DNA of 42,787 nucleotides. Source: a virus. Of the stretch, positions 6,332 to 15,312 are shown piece after piece. The notes beneath the pieces are model-generated. The model made no database searches and had not been told where the DNA came from. It worked only from the letters and a program-made list of their open reading frames with translations. Made by a program: the position numbers and the translations under genes. The stretch is from the IMG/VR virus record IMGVR_UViG_3300020385_000607, positions 1-42,787 of that record. One strand, given 5' to 3'. The stretch's first letter is position 1; each line of letters opens with the position of its first letter.

Positions 6332-7129
6332 TTATTTTCCCTCAAACCCAGGGGGAATCCTATTGAAATATGGGTCATAGTTGAAAATTGCATTCCAATC
6401 TTGAATATCTGCTGATTGGTTCTTCCAGAACTGCCATAAACCATCATGACTACTACGATGAAATACATCAACATGAATATCATGAATATCAGATCCCAAC
6501 TCAATCTTATATAAGAAGAGAGGAATTGCAAAAGTATTTCCAGAATTGTAAATTAAGTCATCGGCAACTGCTCTAGGTTTTACACCTTGATCAAGTTTAA
6601 ACTTATCTCCACGACAATGCAAACGAACAAGTTTTTCTGCGTGATGCCTAGTAATCAAATAACAAGCAGTTGAAAAATCATTTACAAATCTACGATGCAA
6701 TTGTAAATGAACTGTTGCTGGATTGATAATTGCAAGTTGAATAACATCATAATCATATGGAACTTGAGCATAAAAATCTTTCCAGGTAAATCCCCAATGA
6801 GATATTGTAGAAATATCACAATCATCTTCCATCATCAGAAGACATGGTTCATCTTCAGTTTCATTCAACCACTTCTTCATTGCTTTTAAATGAGAAGTAA
6901 CACACCCAACTTCGCCAGAAGTCATATTATCTGGATATCTACCCTTCAGAATTTCTCCAAGGTCATTATCGCCCCTGCCATCACAAGCAGAGATGCGTTC
7001 ATAATTTCCAATACCCCAATATTTAAATTGGTCTTCCATGAACGCAGCACGTTCTGGTTTGTCATCTAGATTAATATAGTAAATTCTAGGAAGACCTTTT
7101 ATCTTGTGTTGTGCTTTATTTTTTTCCAT
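6332..7129 (-). CDS. Family 25-type glycosyltransferase (LPS glycosyltransferase)
   Basis: GT25 enzymes transfer a sugar, often galactose or glucose, onto LPS or protein acceptors. The 265-aa product has IYYINLDDKPERAAFME near the N-terminus, then GEVGCVTSHLKAMKKW, the acidic MMEDDCD motif (DxD-like metal site), and PRAVADDLIYN in the C-terminal half, all in the usual family order. I place the start at ATG 7129 (MEKNKAQHKIKG), overlapping the previous gene by 14 bp; an earlier start would run further into it. It is the last gene of unit C. It is clearly paralogous to the gene at 40209-41030. Confidence 0.88.
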   Translation of the reverse strand: MEKNKAQHKIKGLPRIYYINLDDKPERAAFMEDQFKYWGIGNYERISACDGRGDNDLGEILKGRYPDNMTSGEVGCVTSHLKAMKKWLNETEDEPCLLMMEDDCDISTISHWGFTWKDFYAQVPYDYDVIQLAIINPATVHLQLHRRFVNDFSTACYLITRHHAEKLVRLHCRGDKFKLDQGVKPRAVADDLIYNSGNTFAIPLFLYKIELGSDIHDIHVDVFHRSSHDGLWQFWKNQSADIQDWNAIFNYDPYFNRIPPGFEGK

Positions 7130-8006
7130 TAATCCATTCCTCAAGATTTGTCTTTGCAGACCAACCAAATGCTTGTTTTATCTTGTCACAGTTGGCAAGA
7201 GTAACACGACACTCACCAGGACGTGAAGGAATATTAGTAGTGTTTTTAGAAATCATAGCAGCAATTTCATTTACAGAATAATTAACTCCACTACCAACAT
7301 TATATACCTCACCATAATATTCATCATCTTGGTTACTAATTGCTGCCATTATATTGGCAGTAACAACATCATTAACATGAACAAAATCTCTACGCTGCTC
7401 CCCATCACCCACAATAGTTAATGGTTGACCAGCATTCTCTTGACGCATGAAGATACCCATCACAGGAGCATACTGACCTGTTGTAGGTTGTCCTTCACCA
7501 TAAACATTAAAGTATCTAAAGATTATGGTTTTCAATCCATAGAGGTCATTATAAACCTTACACCAGTTCTCACCATTTACTTTAGAGATTGAATATGGAT
7601 TCAGACAATCATTTGTCTGTGTTTCCACGTTAGGACTTTCATTCAATCCGTATGCAGCAGATGTAGATGAATAAACAAAACGCTTTACACCTGCTTCTCG
7701 TGCTGCTTGAAGAAGGGTGCAAGTTCCATGGTCATTTGTGCTAGAAGCACTGATAGGATCTTCCACACAAGTTCCAATCTTAGATTCTGCGGCAAGGTGA
7801 AATACAGTATCTACATTATGCATACATTCTTTCATGGCAGCATAGTCTCTGATGTCTGCTATCCTATTAGAGAATTGTCCATCCTTACGTAGATCAGAAA
7901 CTAAAAAGTTTTTATCAATACTAAGAACTTCATAATTATGTTCTCTCAATCTTTTTACTAGGTGAGATCCAATGAATCCTTTACCACCCGTAACTAAACA
8001 TTTCAT
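7116..8006 (-). CDS. NAD-dependent nucleotide-sugar epimerase/dehydratase (296 aa)
   Basis: An extended short-chain dehydrogenase. GGKGFIGSH near the N-terminus binds NAD; the S-x-x-Y-x-x-x-K catalytic set is seen in VYSSTSAAYG and NPYSISK; RRDFVHVNDVV is the usual substrate-side motif. The overall order resembles UDP-glucose/UDP-GlcNAc 4-epimerases (GalE/WbpP type), though the exact substrate is uncertain. If it makes UDP-Gal or UDP-GalNAc it would feed the GT6 in the same operon. The ATG at 8006 overlaps the preceding fucosyltransferase stop (ATGA). Confidence 0.85.
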   Translation of the reverse strand: MKCLVTGGKGFIGSHLVKRLREHNYEVLSIDKNFLVSDLRKDGQFSNRIADIRDYAAMKECMHNVDTVFHLAAESKIGTCVEDPISASSTNDHGTCTLLQAAREAGVKRFVYSSTSAAYGLNESPNVETQTNDCLNPYSISKVNGENWCKVYNDLYGLKTIIFRYFNVYGEGQPTTGQYAPVMGIFMRQENAGQPLTIVGDGEQRRDFVHVNDVVTANIMAAISNQDDEYYGEVYNVGSGVNYSVNEIAAMISKNTTNIPSRPGECRVTLANCDKIKQAFGWSAKTNLEEWINGKK

Positions 8007-8848
8007 AAAACAATCCAATCAGAGCAATACAAATCTTTCGTATCTTTATCAGCGTATGCAGGTCCAAACCACATCTTAGGTGCAATTACCTTTTTATTTG
8101 GATTGGATTGTAACCAGGCACCCCACCAACTCATACTACTATTAGCAATAATAGCATGAGAACACAAGGACATCAAGCACAAATCAATGTATGGAGTATA
8201 TGATCCATCATCATATTTCTCTTCTGGTTCTGATATAAAGAATCGATCTCCAGCAAAAAACTCTTGCTCTTGAACCCATTCAGGAGAATCTGAGAAAACA
8301 ATTACTGGTTGTTCATCATCAAACTGAGCAAGTGCCTTTTCATAGTATTCCAGTGGTTGAACTGGATGTTGATCAGAGCAATTAACATATGCCCACTTAA
8401 ATCCACGAGGATCAACCAAGTTAGGATCACCACGCCGAACATGAAGCATAATTGGTTCATCTTCTAATTGATTGATCATGTTTTGACATGGTGCCAAAAA
8501 CTCATCCTTGAATCGGAATATCTTTCGAATATCTTTCTCTACGTGTTTGAAGTATTTTTCAGACTGAAAAAATCCATACAGTGATGAATCATCAGGACAC
8601 CCGTCCATAAGATCTTTATCAAAATGAAAGAACCTTTCACCAATTAATTTATCAGTTTCAATAAAATTTTCATTTACACCGTCAATATTAAATGCTTCAA
8701 AGAGACTATAGTTTTCAATACCTTTATGTGATTTGGGAGGAATACACCAGTTATACCCATTCTTTGTCGCAATACCATAAAGAGCCGCAAACTCAAACAT
8801 CTGGTTTCCAAGACGACCCAGACTTCCTAAGTGATTAAATCCAATCAT
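8003..8848 (-). CDS. GT11 family fucosyltransferase (281 aa)
   Basis: GT11 enzymes (FutC/WbsJ type) move fucose from GDP-fucose, commonly in alpha-1,2 linkage to galactose. The markers are GRLGNQMFEFAALYG at about residues 11-25, HVRRGD at 136-141, which binds GDP, and the C-terminal ANSSMSWWGAWL motif. The length is normal. It overlaps its neighbours by 4 bp on both sides. It is one of two GT11 genes in this unit, and gmd-fcl in the same island would supply the donor. Relative to the copy at 12510 it has a longer N-terminal half and a diverged acceptor region, so the two probably use different acceptors. Confidence 0.92.
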   Translation of the reverse strand: MIGFNHLGSLGRLGNQMFEFAALYGIATKNGYNWCIPPKSHKGIENYSLFEAFNIDGVNENFIETDKLIGERFFHFDKDLMDGCPDDSSLYGFFQSEKYFKHVEKDIRKIFRFKDEFLAPCQNMINQLEDEPIMLHVRRGDPNLVDPRGFKWAYVNCSDQHPVQPLEYYEKALAQFDDEQPVIVFSDSPEWVQEQEFFAGDRFFISEPEEKYDDGSYTPYIDLCLMSLCSHAIIANSSMSWWGAWLQSNPNKKVIAPKMWFGPAYADKDTKDLYCSDWIVL

Positions 8849-9702
8849 TCTTTAATATACTCCTTTTTCATTTCGTCGAATACTTTATCAATTCCTTTAT
8901 CTATGCTTGTTTTAGGCAACCACCATCCAGTGATAAATGTGTTTGCTTCATTTCTCTTATCCAACTGAACAGGGTCCTTTGCAAAACCAGGAGTAATCTT
9001 TACACCATACTTCTCAATCCGATTAAAACAACCTTGAATGATATGAGCAATATCCTTAATAGATGTTGAGTTAAAAGATGTGATATGAAGAGGATCTTCA
9101 GTTTTAAAATCAGTATAGTTCTCCATTACTGTTTCAAGTCCTTCACAACAATCTTCGGCATATAAGAATTGACGTTCTTCTGTGCCATCGGTCATCATTT
9201 CAAACTCACCATCTTCAAATCCTTTGCGAATGAAATCAGTAATGACATGTGCCTTATCTTGGTCTTTTTCGATACCATATACATTCCAAAATTTTACAAT
9301 CAATCCCTTCAGTGATGTAGTGTAGAGTTCACCAACACGCTTCATTACACCATACGGAGAATGACTCATATTACTCATCTGAGATGATGCAAAGATAAAT
9401 CTCTTATTATATTTCTGGAGCATACCAAAAACATTCGCCATAATACGAGTGTTATTGTTGATGAAATCAAAAGTATGCTGATACTTCTTCAGGTAATGTG
9501 AACCACCAACATCAAATGAAAGAAAGAATACAAAGTCCGCATTCTTAATAATGCTCTCAACATAAGTATTTGGTGTTACACGAAGATCATTCTGTGGACC
9601 TTCAATAATATCAACACCAATTACATCATGACCTTTTTCTACCAGATACTCTTCTAAGTATGCACCGATCTGTCCTGCAGATCCTAAAATAGCAATGTTC
9701 AT
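8845..9702 (-). CDS. NAD-dependent sugar epimerase/reductase, SDR family (285 aa)
   Basis: The N-terminus MNIAILGSAGQIGAYLEEYL has the Gly-rich Rossmann motif. FASSQMS and SPYGVMKRVGELY give a Ser/Tyr/Lys catalytic set (Y-G-V-M-K). RQFLYAEDCCEGL is the usual extended-SDR motif. The opening is reminiscent of dTDP-4-dehydrorhamnose reductases (RfbD), but the rest, with a classical YxxxK and RQFLYAED, looks more like an epimerase/dehydratase, so I do not name it rfbD. It is coupled by 4-bp overlap to the genes on both sides. Substrate unknown; it would act on a nucleotide sugar in the cytosol. Confidence 0.8.
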   Translation of the reverse strand: MNIAILGSAGQIGAYLEEYLVEKGHDVIGVDIIEGPQNDLRVTPNTYVESIIKNADFVFFLSFDVGGSHYLKKYQHTFDFINNNTRIMANVFGMLQKYNKRFIFASSQMSNMSHSPYGVMKRVGELYTTSLKGLIVKFWNVYGIEKDQDKAHVITDFIRKGFEDGEFEMMTDGTEERQFLYAEDCCEGLETVMENYTDFKTEDPLHITSFNSTSIKDIAHIIQGCFNRIEKYGVKITPGFAKDPVQLDKRNEANTFITGWWLPKTSIDKGIDKVFDEMKKEYIKE

Positions 9703-10343
9703 GAGATTCTTTCAGGTAGATAATAATTCTTATTGAAGTTAAAACACTCTTGCGTTGGGTAACTTGTGAGTGGATTTACAGTTGCTTGATAAGAACTGTT
9801 TTGATAGAACATGGGATCATCAAATGTATAAACATTGAACCAACGTTGTATCTCAGCAAATCCAATATCCTGGTAACTTTCAATCACATTACCAGCATAA
9901 AAACTTACTCTCTGGCACATTCTAACATAGTCTTCGGTGAGATACAATATGGCGTGTGCTCCAAGCATATTATATACACGATAAAAGTTATCTCTTACCT
10001 TTTCATATTCAACAAAAGGTCCAGAATGTCCGTTCATCCTTCCCCAAGATGAAACTCCAAGATAAACTGCATCTGCATCATCAGGAACTTCAATCACTGG
10101 TTCAAAGTTTTTGATTGCACAATCATCCTCAAAAAGAATAAAAGGAGGATCGATTTCTTCCAATCCTTTAAGATGTGCCAAAGAACATCCAACTAAAGTA
10201 TTATCTGGACGTGATACACCCTCAACACGAATTGAATGTTTGAATCCACAGTCTTTAATAAGTTTTTGCATACTTCGATTCTTTTCAGTATGCTCATTTA
10301 AATTCAAATAGACTGCAGGAATGTCTCTAAGATCTAAGTTCAT
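9699..10343 (-). CDS. Short family 25-like glycosyltransferase (214 aa)
   Basis: The protein contains AVYLNLNEHTEKNRSMQKL at the start, VGCSLAHLKGLEEID in the first third, and FILFEDDCAI with the acidic metal-binding patch, in the same order as GT25 LPS transferases. The C-terminal part is short and differs from the two GT25 paralogues elsewhere in the window. It overlaps the GT6 gene by 17 bp at its start. Likely cytosolic or membrane-associated; the sugar and acceptor are unknown. Confidence 0.72.
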   Translation of the reverse strand: MNLDLRDIPAVYLNLNEHTEKNRSMQKLIKDCGFKHSIRVEGVSRPDNTLVGCSLAHLKGLEEIDPPFILFEDDCAIKNFEPVIEVPDDADAVYLGVSSWGRMNGHSGPFVEYEKVRDNFYRVYNMLGAHAILYLTEDYVRMCQRVSFYAGNVIESYQDIGFAEIQRWFNVYTFDDPMFYQNSSYQATVNPLTSYPTQECFNFNKNYYLPERIS

Positions 10344-11022
10344 TATGATTTTTTTTCAAAGCAATGATTTTGGGTTCATATGGATAATCAGTTCCATAGA
10401 ATTCTTCAGCATAGCAATAGGTTGGTGTCAACTCTAGTGCTGGAGGATTATTAATAAGATAACGGTTCATATGACTTTCATCGTGCCACAGTGCAACAAT
10501 ACCTTTCTCAAGATCTTTATTCACATTGTTGGCAATAACTTCTGCCATCTCCATAAAACTTTCAGTTTTACCACCGTTAAAACCACCAGCAAAATAAGTA
10601 TTTCCTTGTCCCATAGGAACATATGCTAGTGAATCGGGATTACGATCATAAGACATATCCATCACAGTATTAAATGATTGATATGGATGCTTAGTAGCAA
10701 CAACTCCATTCGCAAGAACTTCTTCGCCAACTGGATTATCAATCCGCATATCAGCATCAAAGTAGAAGCAATAATCGTGCTCCAGGATAAAATCCTTTTC
10801 CTTCACAAAGTAGTTATAACGCTTTAGAGTGGGCATCGGCCAAGGTTCATGATCAATATAATGAATCCGAACATTATCACCTGCCTCTTCAATTTCATGA
10901 TCAGTGAACAGAAGACAATTGATCTCTGTGCCAGGTAGAAACTTTTCAGAAATATCAGTATACAGTTTTTCTACAAACTGAAGATACTTATTAGTTGCAA
11001 TAGTTAGAATACAAATTTTCAC
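10327..11022 (-). CDS. GT6 family glycosyltransferase, ABO blood-group type (231 aa)
   Basis: GT6 enzymes transfer Gal or GalNAc in alpha-1,3 linkage; the vertebrate ABO enzymes use Fuc-alpha-1,2-Gal as acceptor. The family marks are present in order: FYFDADMRI with DAD at 89-91, KHPYQSF at 111-117, YDRNPDSLAYVP, YFAGGFNGG at 143-151, GIVALWHDESHMNRYL with the catalytic-region Glu at about 182, and KNHNELR near the end. Many bacterial GT6 have NXN in place of DXD; this one keeps DXD like the vertebrate enzymes and, to my memory, the earlier cyanophage P-SSM2 example. It is a soluble catalytic core with no membrane anchor. It lies between a GT25-like gene and an FkbM methyltransferase, in the same unit as two GT11 genes. 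Confidence 0.93.
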   Translation of the reverse strand: MKICILTIATNKYLQFVEKLYTDISEKFLPGTEINCLLFTDHEIEEAGDNVRIHYIDHEPWPMPTLKRYNYFVKEKDFILEHDYCFYFDADMRIDNPVGEEVLANGVVATKHPYQSFNTVMDMSYDRNPDSLAYVPMGQGNTYFAGGFNGGKTESFMEMAEVIANNVNKDLEKGIVALWHDESHMNRYLINNPPALELTPTYCYAEEFYGTDYPYEPKIIALKKNHNELRS

Positions 11023-11639
11023 AGTAGATTTTTCCTTACGTAAAGAGCATCACCCCAGATTTGACCTTCCCAACTGGTCATTACACGTTCCATATTATAT
11101 TGAGCAAGGAACTCATCCAGTTCCTCAACATAAGCATTGTTTTCGTAAACCTCATCACGGTTTACCTCACAGTAAACGTAGTCAACTTTTTCAAGAGTTT
11201 TAGTGGCACCCTTCAAAACTTCAAGTTCATAACCTTGAACATCCATATTAATGAAGTTATATTCGTGACAATCATAATTATCCAAACAACTAACTTCAAC
11301 ATCCTCTGTAGTAGGGAACTTTACATAAGGATGATGTGTAAGATGAACTTTTGGTTTCAGAATACTACTACTCTGTTTTTCATTATCACTAACATACATC
11401 GTAGTCTTTCCAGGTTCAGAACCAAGAGCAACCTGATGCCCCTCAATATTGGCATTCAAATCCTTTACCTTATCTGCCAAGATATTGAAGTTCTCTTCTA
11501 ATGGTTCAAACATAACCATGTCTTGAATACCACAATCAATATAATCAGGTATCTCTTCACCATAATGGGCACCAATCTGAATGATGCCCTTAATCTTCAT
11601 ATTATATTTTTTCTTTAGAAGTTTAAAACTAAGCAGCAT
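11019..11639 (-). CDS. FkbM-type SAM-dependent methyltransferase (206 aa)
   Basis: KGIIQIGAHYGEE is the SAM-binding motif I and FINMDVQGYELEVLKG the hallmark FkbM segment; MFEPLEENF lies between them. FkbM enzymes O-methylate sugars, often as a cap on LPS or polysaccharide. The ATG at 11639 has GGAG 7 bp upstream and overlaps the previous stop; a second possible start at 11600 (MKIKGII) would fit the typical family N-terminus. The gene overlaps GT6 by 4 bp. It likely methylates a glycan built by the neighbouring transferases. Confidence 0.87.
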   Translation of the reverse strand: MLLSFKLLKKKYNMKIKGIIQIGAHYGEEIPDYIDCGIQDMVMFEPLEENFNILADKVKDLNANIEGHQVALGSEPGKTTMYVSDNEKQSSSILKPKVHLTHHPYVKFPTTEDVEVSCLDNYDCHEYNFINMDVQGYELEVLKGATKTLEKVDYVYCEVNRDEVYENNAYVEELDEFLAQYNMERVMTSWEGQIWGDALYVRKNLL

Positions 11640-12513
11640 CGAAAATCTCCATTAATGTTTTTACTGATTGTTTATAGGAAAGGTTTTCCTTCACATATTT
11701 ACGTGGATTGTATCTATCCAGTTTACTATAAAACTGATCAAATGTCTCCTCTAAGATTACATCATCAAACAAAAGATCGGATTCGATAAACTTCTCTCCA
11801 CAATCAGGAGACCAGAAAGGAATTGATGTTGCAGGAACTCTCCACTGTTCACCCTGATCATTCCATTCCGTAATGTCCCAAGCAAAAATAGGAGTTCCAC
11901 AAGCCATGATTTCTTGAACTGCAATACCTTGACTTTCAGTTCCATTGATAAGAAAGCAGCATTTAGATTTAGATGCTAGTTCATTCACTTGTTCTGGTGT
12001 ATAAGATCCATACTGCATAATGTTGTATGTCATTTCTCTGGAATCCAAGAGTGATACGACATTATCAAGTTCTTTAGATGATCTTCTTTTAAAGTAAACA
12101 AGACAATCAAACTCTTCAGTTCTCTTCACCTCAGGTAGTTCGATACCAACAGACCATACAGAAATCTTTTCTTCTGGATATCCAAACTTATTAACATACA
12201 AATCCTTTACCCATTGAGATGGTGCAATAATTGATTTGTAATAATTTGGATTTTCTTTTAGTTCATTAACATGACCATCAAACATCCAGATCTGAGGACC
12301 GATTACACAATTTTCCAATGTAAGATTAGAATGCTTAACATGCCCTGTCCAATCATATTGAACTAGAAAGTTATGTTTATACTCTTCAACATTTACCGCA
12401 TATGGAATATTTTCTTGTTCTAAACTTGCACGTAAATTTTCAACAACTTTTCTAGGACCATTCATCCCAGAAGAATGACCCCAATAAGATGGTTCATAGA
12501 ATAGATTGATCAT
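11629..12513 (-). CDS. GT4-like (GT-B fold) glycosyltransferase (294 aa)
   Basis: IAPSQWVKDLY and ISVWSVGIELPE mark the end of the N-domain, and ESQGIAVQEIMACGTPIFAWD is the E-x7-E type donor-binding motif of family 4 retaining enzymes. The product is shorter than a usual GT4 (350-400 aa), with a trimmed N-terminal domain, and begins MINLFYEPSYWGHSSGMNGP. Donor and acceptor are unknown. It overlaps the GT11 gene upstream by 4 bp and the FkbM gene downstream by 11 bp. Confidence 0.82.
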   Translation of the reverse strand: MINLFYEPSYWGHSSGMNGPRKVVENLRASLEQENIPYAVNVEEYKHNFLVQYDWTGHVKHSNLTLENCVIGPQIWMFDGHVNELKENPNYYKSIIAPSQWVKDLYVNKFGYPEEKISVWSVGIELPEVKRTEEFDCLVYFKRRSSKELDNVVSLLDSREMTYNIMQYGSYTPEQVNELASKSKCCFLINGTESQGIAVQEIMACGTPIFAWDITEWNDQGEQWRVPATSIPFWSPDCGEKFIESDLLFDDVILEETFDQFYSKLDRYNPRKYVKENLSYKQSVKTLMEIFDAA

Positions 12514-13280
12514 ACCTTAATCCACTCCTCTAACATATATTCAGATCCAGATGCTTCACGATTCCATCTCTCTGGTCCAATAGTAAACTCACTATTACCC
12601 AAGAATGCTCCCCACCAAGAATATGAGGAGTTAGCAATAATATGATTTTTACACTTAGTCATTAAGTAAAGATGACCACTGTCTTTAACATCATTACATT
12701 CAGGTCCAACAAAAGTAATCTCTTTATCGGTTTCAATATTTCCCCTACACCATTCAACATCTTCTGAGAATACAAAGTAGTGAGGATTGGAATACTTAGA
12801 CTCCATTAGTTTTACAGCACGATCATAATATGCTTTATCAAGAACACCATGATGTGCGAGTGCTGTTGGGTTAGTGATGTAATCACCTCTCCTAACGTGA
12901 ATAGCAACTGGAGTTTCTACATCACTAATTTGTTCTTCAACTTTCTTTGTTGCTTCTGAAAATTCAACAGAGAAAGTAAACTGTTTCTTAACATCTTCAA
13001 TAACATTTTCAAACTCTTTTAGATTTTGAAACCACCCCTGAAGCATTGTTGCACCCTCTGGTGCTTCTTCAGAGATTTTATATTTAATGTTTAGAATATC
13101 AAGATCATATCCACGACCTGTCAATCCATTCACAATAACCTTCCTTTCTTGATTACCATAAAATGATGTATCAAGACGAAGTTCTGTGAACTGTGGATAT
13201 TCTTTCAGTGCAGAAACTCCTGCCGCATACTGAAACATTTGGTTTCCCAAACCACCTTGGAGATAGACGTATAAAATCAT
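12510..13280 (-). CDS. GT11 alpha-1,2-fucosyltransferase-type enzyme (256 aa)
   Basis: This is the more canonical of the two GT11 proteins: QGGLGNQMFQYAAG at residues 8-21, HVRRGDY at 128-134, HYFVFSEDVEWC, and HIIANSSYSWWGAFL near the C-terminus. The family uses GDP-fucose and commonly makes Fuc-alpha-1,2-Gal. The order and length match bacterial FutC-like proteins. It is coupled to the GT4-like gene downstream by a 4-bp overlap. If it fucosylates a terminal Gal, its product would be the acceptor class used by ABO-type GT6 enzymes. Confidence 0.94.
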   Translation of the reverse strand: MILYVYLQGGLGNQMFQYAAGVSALKEYPQFTELRLDTSFYGNQERKVIVNGLTGRGYDLDILNIKYKISEEAPEGATMLQGWFQNLKEFENVIEDVKKQFTFSVEFSEATKKVEEQISDVETPVAIHVRRGDYITNPTALAHHGVLDKAYYDRAVKLMESKYSNPHYFVFSEDVEWCRGNIETDKEITFVGPECNDVKDSGHLYLMTKCKNHIIANSSYSWWGAFLGNSEFTIGPERWNREASGSEYMLEEWIKV

Positions 13281-13282
13281 TA

Positions 13283-14146
13283 TTAGTTTCTTTCTAAAAG
13301 GATATGACTACCCTTACCATTATAAGCAAGATAATCTACACCAGCATACAATTCTGGTTCATCAATCTGGTAGTTAACCCAATCACCAGCATATGGTCGT
13401 TCAACATCAATAATGCCTGCAAGAGCATCAATTGAGGCACCCACATCAAGAAATACAGCATCAGTATACTTCTTAAGTCTATGTATTAGACCAGACTTAA
13501 CGTGACCCATACCCATCAAGAAAATTTTAGATGTAGTGTTTTCTAGTTGTTCACCAACCATTTTTTCGGTTGCATCAATATCATCACATGCAAATCTCTG
13601 AGGAAGAGATATGTAATCCTCAAACTGCTCAAGTCCAAGATAATCTTGATACTGAGGTGCTTCAATAACATTGCGAATGATATTCATTTTCATATCTGCA
13701 CCAATCAAACCAATCTTTCCAGCAAAGGTTTGAAGCAACCACTTGTTAGTGACTAACCCATATCCAAACTCTGCTGGATAATCAATACTCACCCCAGGAA
13801 GAACCTCACTAAACTTTTGACGATTATCAGGGTAAATCTCGCAAGTGTAATAGTCGCACTCTCTAGCACCGTCCTTGAACGCCTGGTGATCAATCTGACT
13901 GTAGGGTTTACTTAGTGCTCTACGACCAGGTGTTGCACTACCAACTGATTCACCTTTAAGAAAGAAATAATCACCATCGCCAAACTTATAAAAAGTTTTA
14001 GATTCATTCTTATCTACAAGATCAACCAGAAGGTCCTTAAATTCACTCAACTTCTCTTGAAAGTTTGGATAGGTTTTAACACTACCAAAACATGGATTGG
14101 CATCTAAGTTTTTAGTGCCATTAATTTTATAAAGATCCAAATACAT
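13283..14146 (-). CDS. Putative GT-D fold glycosyltransferase-like protein (287 aa)
   Basis: No sure family assignment. The segment FYKFGDGDYFFL (about residues 51-62) resembles the F-x-x-x-G-D-G-E motif of GT-D/DUF1792-type sugar transferases, and IFLMGMGHVKSGLIHRL followed by AVFLDVGASIDAL near residue 215-240 matches the nucleotide-binding second half of such proteins. It sits 1 bp downstream of the DegT gene and 2 bp upstream of a GT11 gene, so it belongs to the glycan operon. An alternative is an unrelated phage protein. No signal peptide or membrane helix. Confidence 0.6.
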   Translation of the reverse strand: MYLDLYKINGTKNLDANPCFGSVKTYPNFQEKLSEFKDLLVDLVDKNESKTFYKFGDGDYFFLKGESVGSATPGRRALSKPYSQIDHQAFKDGARECDYYTCEIYPDNRQKFSEVLPGVSIDYPAEFGYGLVTNKWLLQTFAGKIGLIGADMKMNIIRNVIEAPQYQDYLGLEQFEDYISLPQRFACDDIDATEKMVGEQLENTTSKIFLMGMGHVKSGLIHRLKKYTDAVFLDVGASIDALAGIIDVERPYAGDWVNYQIDEPELYAGVDYLAYNGKGSHILLERN

Positions 14147-14147
14147 A

Positions 14148-15311
14148 TCAATCCTCAGTTACAGCAACACCGTGATAGATGGCATTCTTACCATCATAAG
14201 ATGAAATTCTTCTCTCACCATAAAACTCCTTTACCCAATAAATCACATAATCAATATCTTCTTGTGCCATTCCAGGATGACAAGGAAGACTTACTAACTT
14301 TTTCCATTCACGATCGGCAACAGTATAACTACGATCCTGTTTAACAATCTTATGTGTATGTAGTGGTTTGTAGTGAACACTGGTATGAATTTTCTTATCC
14401 GCAAGATAATTAATCATATCATTTCGTTCAGCAGTAGGAACACGAGCACCATAGTGCTGAACCGTTTCTGACCAAACAGGTATTCTAATTAAACCATTCA
14501 ATTCTTCATTATAGCACTTTTGAATGTGCCTACGCCACTCAAGATGTTTGGGTAGTTTCTTCATTTGCTCCAGTGCAATTGCTGCCTGGAGATCAATCAT
14601 ATAGCACTTATATCCAAGGACATCAATATCATAATCCCAAGAATATCCAGGTTTATTACCCAACTTATTAGTGCGTGAGAAAGTGCTAGTGATACCCAAC
14701 CAAGTCAAAGGAACAAGTTTTTCATAAAGTTCTTTATCATTGGTAGTAATCATACCACCATCACCACAAGGCATAGTCTTCACTGCCTGGAAAGACCATA
14801 CTGCAGCATCACCTTTAGATCCTGCCCCAGATGTATAGCAACTATGAGCACAATCTTCTAAAATAAAACCATCATAAAACTCACGAATCTCATCAATCGG
14901 TGCAGGAACTCCTGCCATATTGACAGCAATAACTGCTTTAGTATTTGGTTTTAGATTTCTACGAACATCTTCAGGATCAATGCATAGAGTGTCATCCAAA
15001 ACATCTACAATGTTTGATGTGCAATTATTCCAAAGTGGAACAGCAGCAGTTGTCATAAAAGACATTGTAGGATTGATAATATCACAATCCTTGATACCTA
15101 GTGCCTTGAATACAAGATCTTGCCCTGCGGTATTACTAGTTACTGCAACAGCATACTTGGCACCGACCATTTCGGCAAACTTCTTTTCAAACTCAGCAAC
15201 CTTTGGACCTTTACCCCACCATCCAGTTTCAATACATTCTCTCAAAGAATCAAGTTCCTCATCACCACCAACTGGTCGAAGAACTGGTAATACTGTATCT
15301 CGAATTTCCAT
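14148..15311 (-). CDS. DegT/DnrJ/EryC1/StrS family PLP sugar aminotransferase (387 aa)
   Basis: These enzymes transaminate keto groups of nucleotide-linked deoxysugars. The PLP-binding Lys is in WSFQAVKTMPCGDGGM (about residue 183), the Asp in FILEDCAHS, and the family C-terminus SVHYKPLH is present. The length is normal. Two keto-sugars are made in the window: GDP-4-keto-6-deoxymannose by Gmd (giving GDP-perosamine in RfbE-type enzymes) and dTDP-4-keto-6-deoxyglucose by RfbB. Either could be the substrate; I cannot choose. The C-terminal 25 residues (RRISSYDGKNAIYHGVAV) extend past the usual end. Confidence 0.9.
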   Translation of the reverse strand: MEIRDTVLPVLRPVGGDEELDSLRECIETGWWGKGPKVAEFEKKFAEMVGAKYAVAVTSNTAGQDLVFKALGIKDCDIINPTMSFMTTAAVPLWNNCTSNIVDVLDDTLCIDPEDVRRNLKPNTKAVIAVNMAGVPAPIDEIREFYDGFILEDCAHSCYTSGAGSKGDAAVWSFQAVKTMPCGDGGMITTNDKELYEKLVPLTWLGITSTFSRTNKLGNKPGYSWDYDIDVLGYKCYMIDLQAAIALEQMKKLPKHLEWRRHIQKCYNEELNGLIRIPVWSETVQHYGARVPTAERNDMINYLADKKIHTSVHYKPLHTHKIVKQDRSYTVADREWKKLVSLPCHPGMAQEDIDYVIYWVKEFYGERRISSYDGKNAIYHGVAVTED

Positions 15312-15312
15312 A

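Noticed and set aside
7707-7892. Plus-strand open frames of 60-146 codons throughout the window (for example 621-1022, 11061-11501, 34868-35305)
   Set aside because: All lie opposite well supported minus-strand genes, lack ribosome sites and known motifs, and have low-complexity translations typical of antisense frames.
8845-9702. Calling this SDR rfbD
   Set aside because: Only the opening resembles RfbD; the YGVMK and RQFLYAED motifs fit epimerases/dehydratases as well or better.
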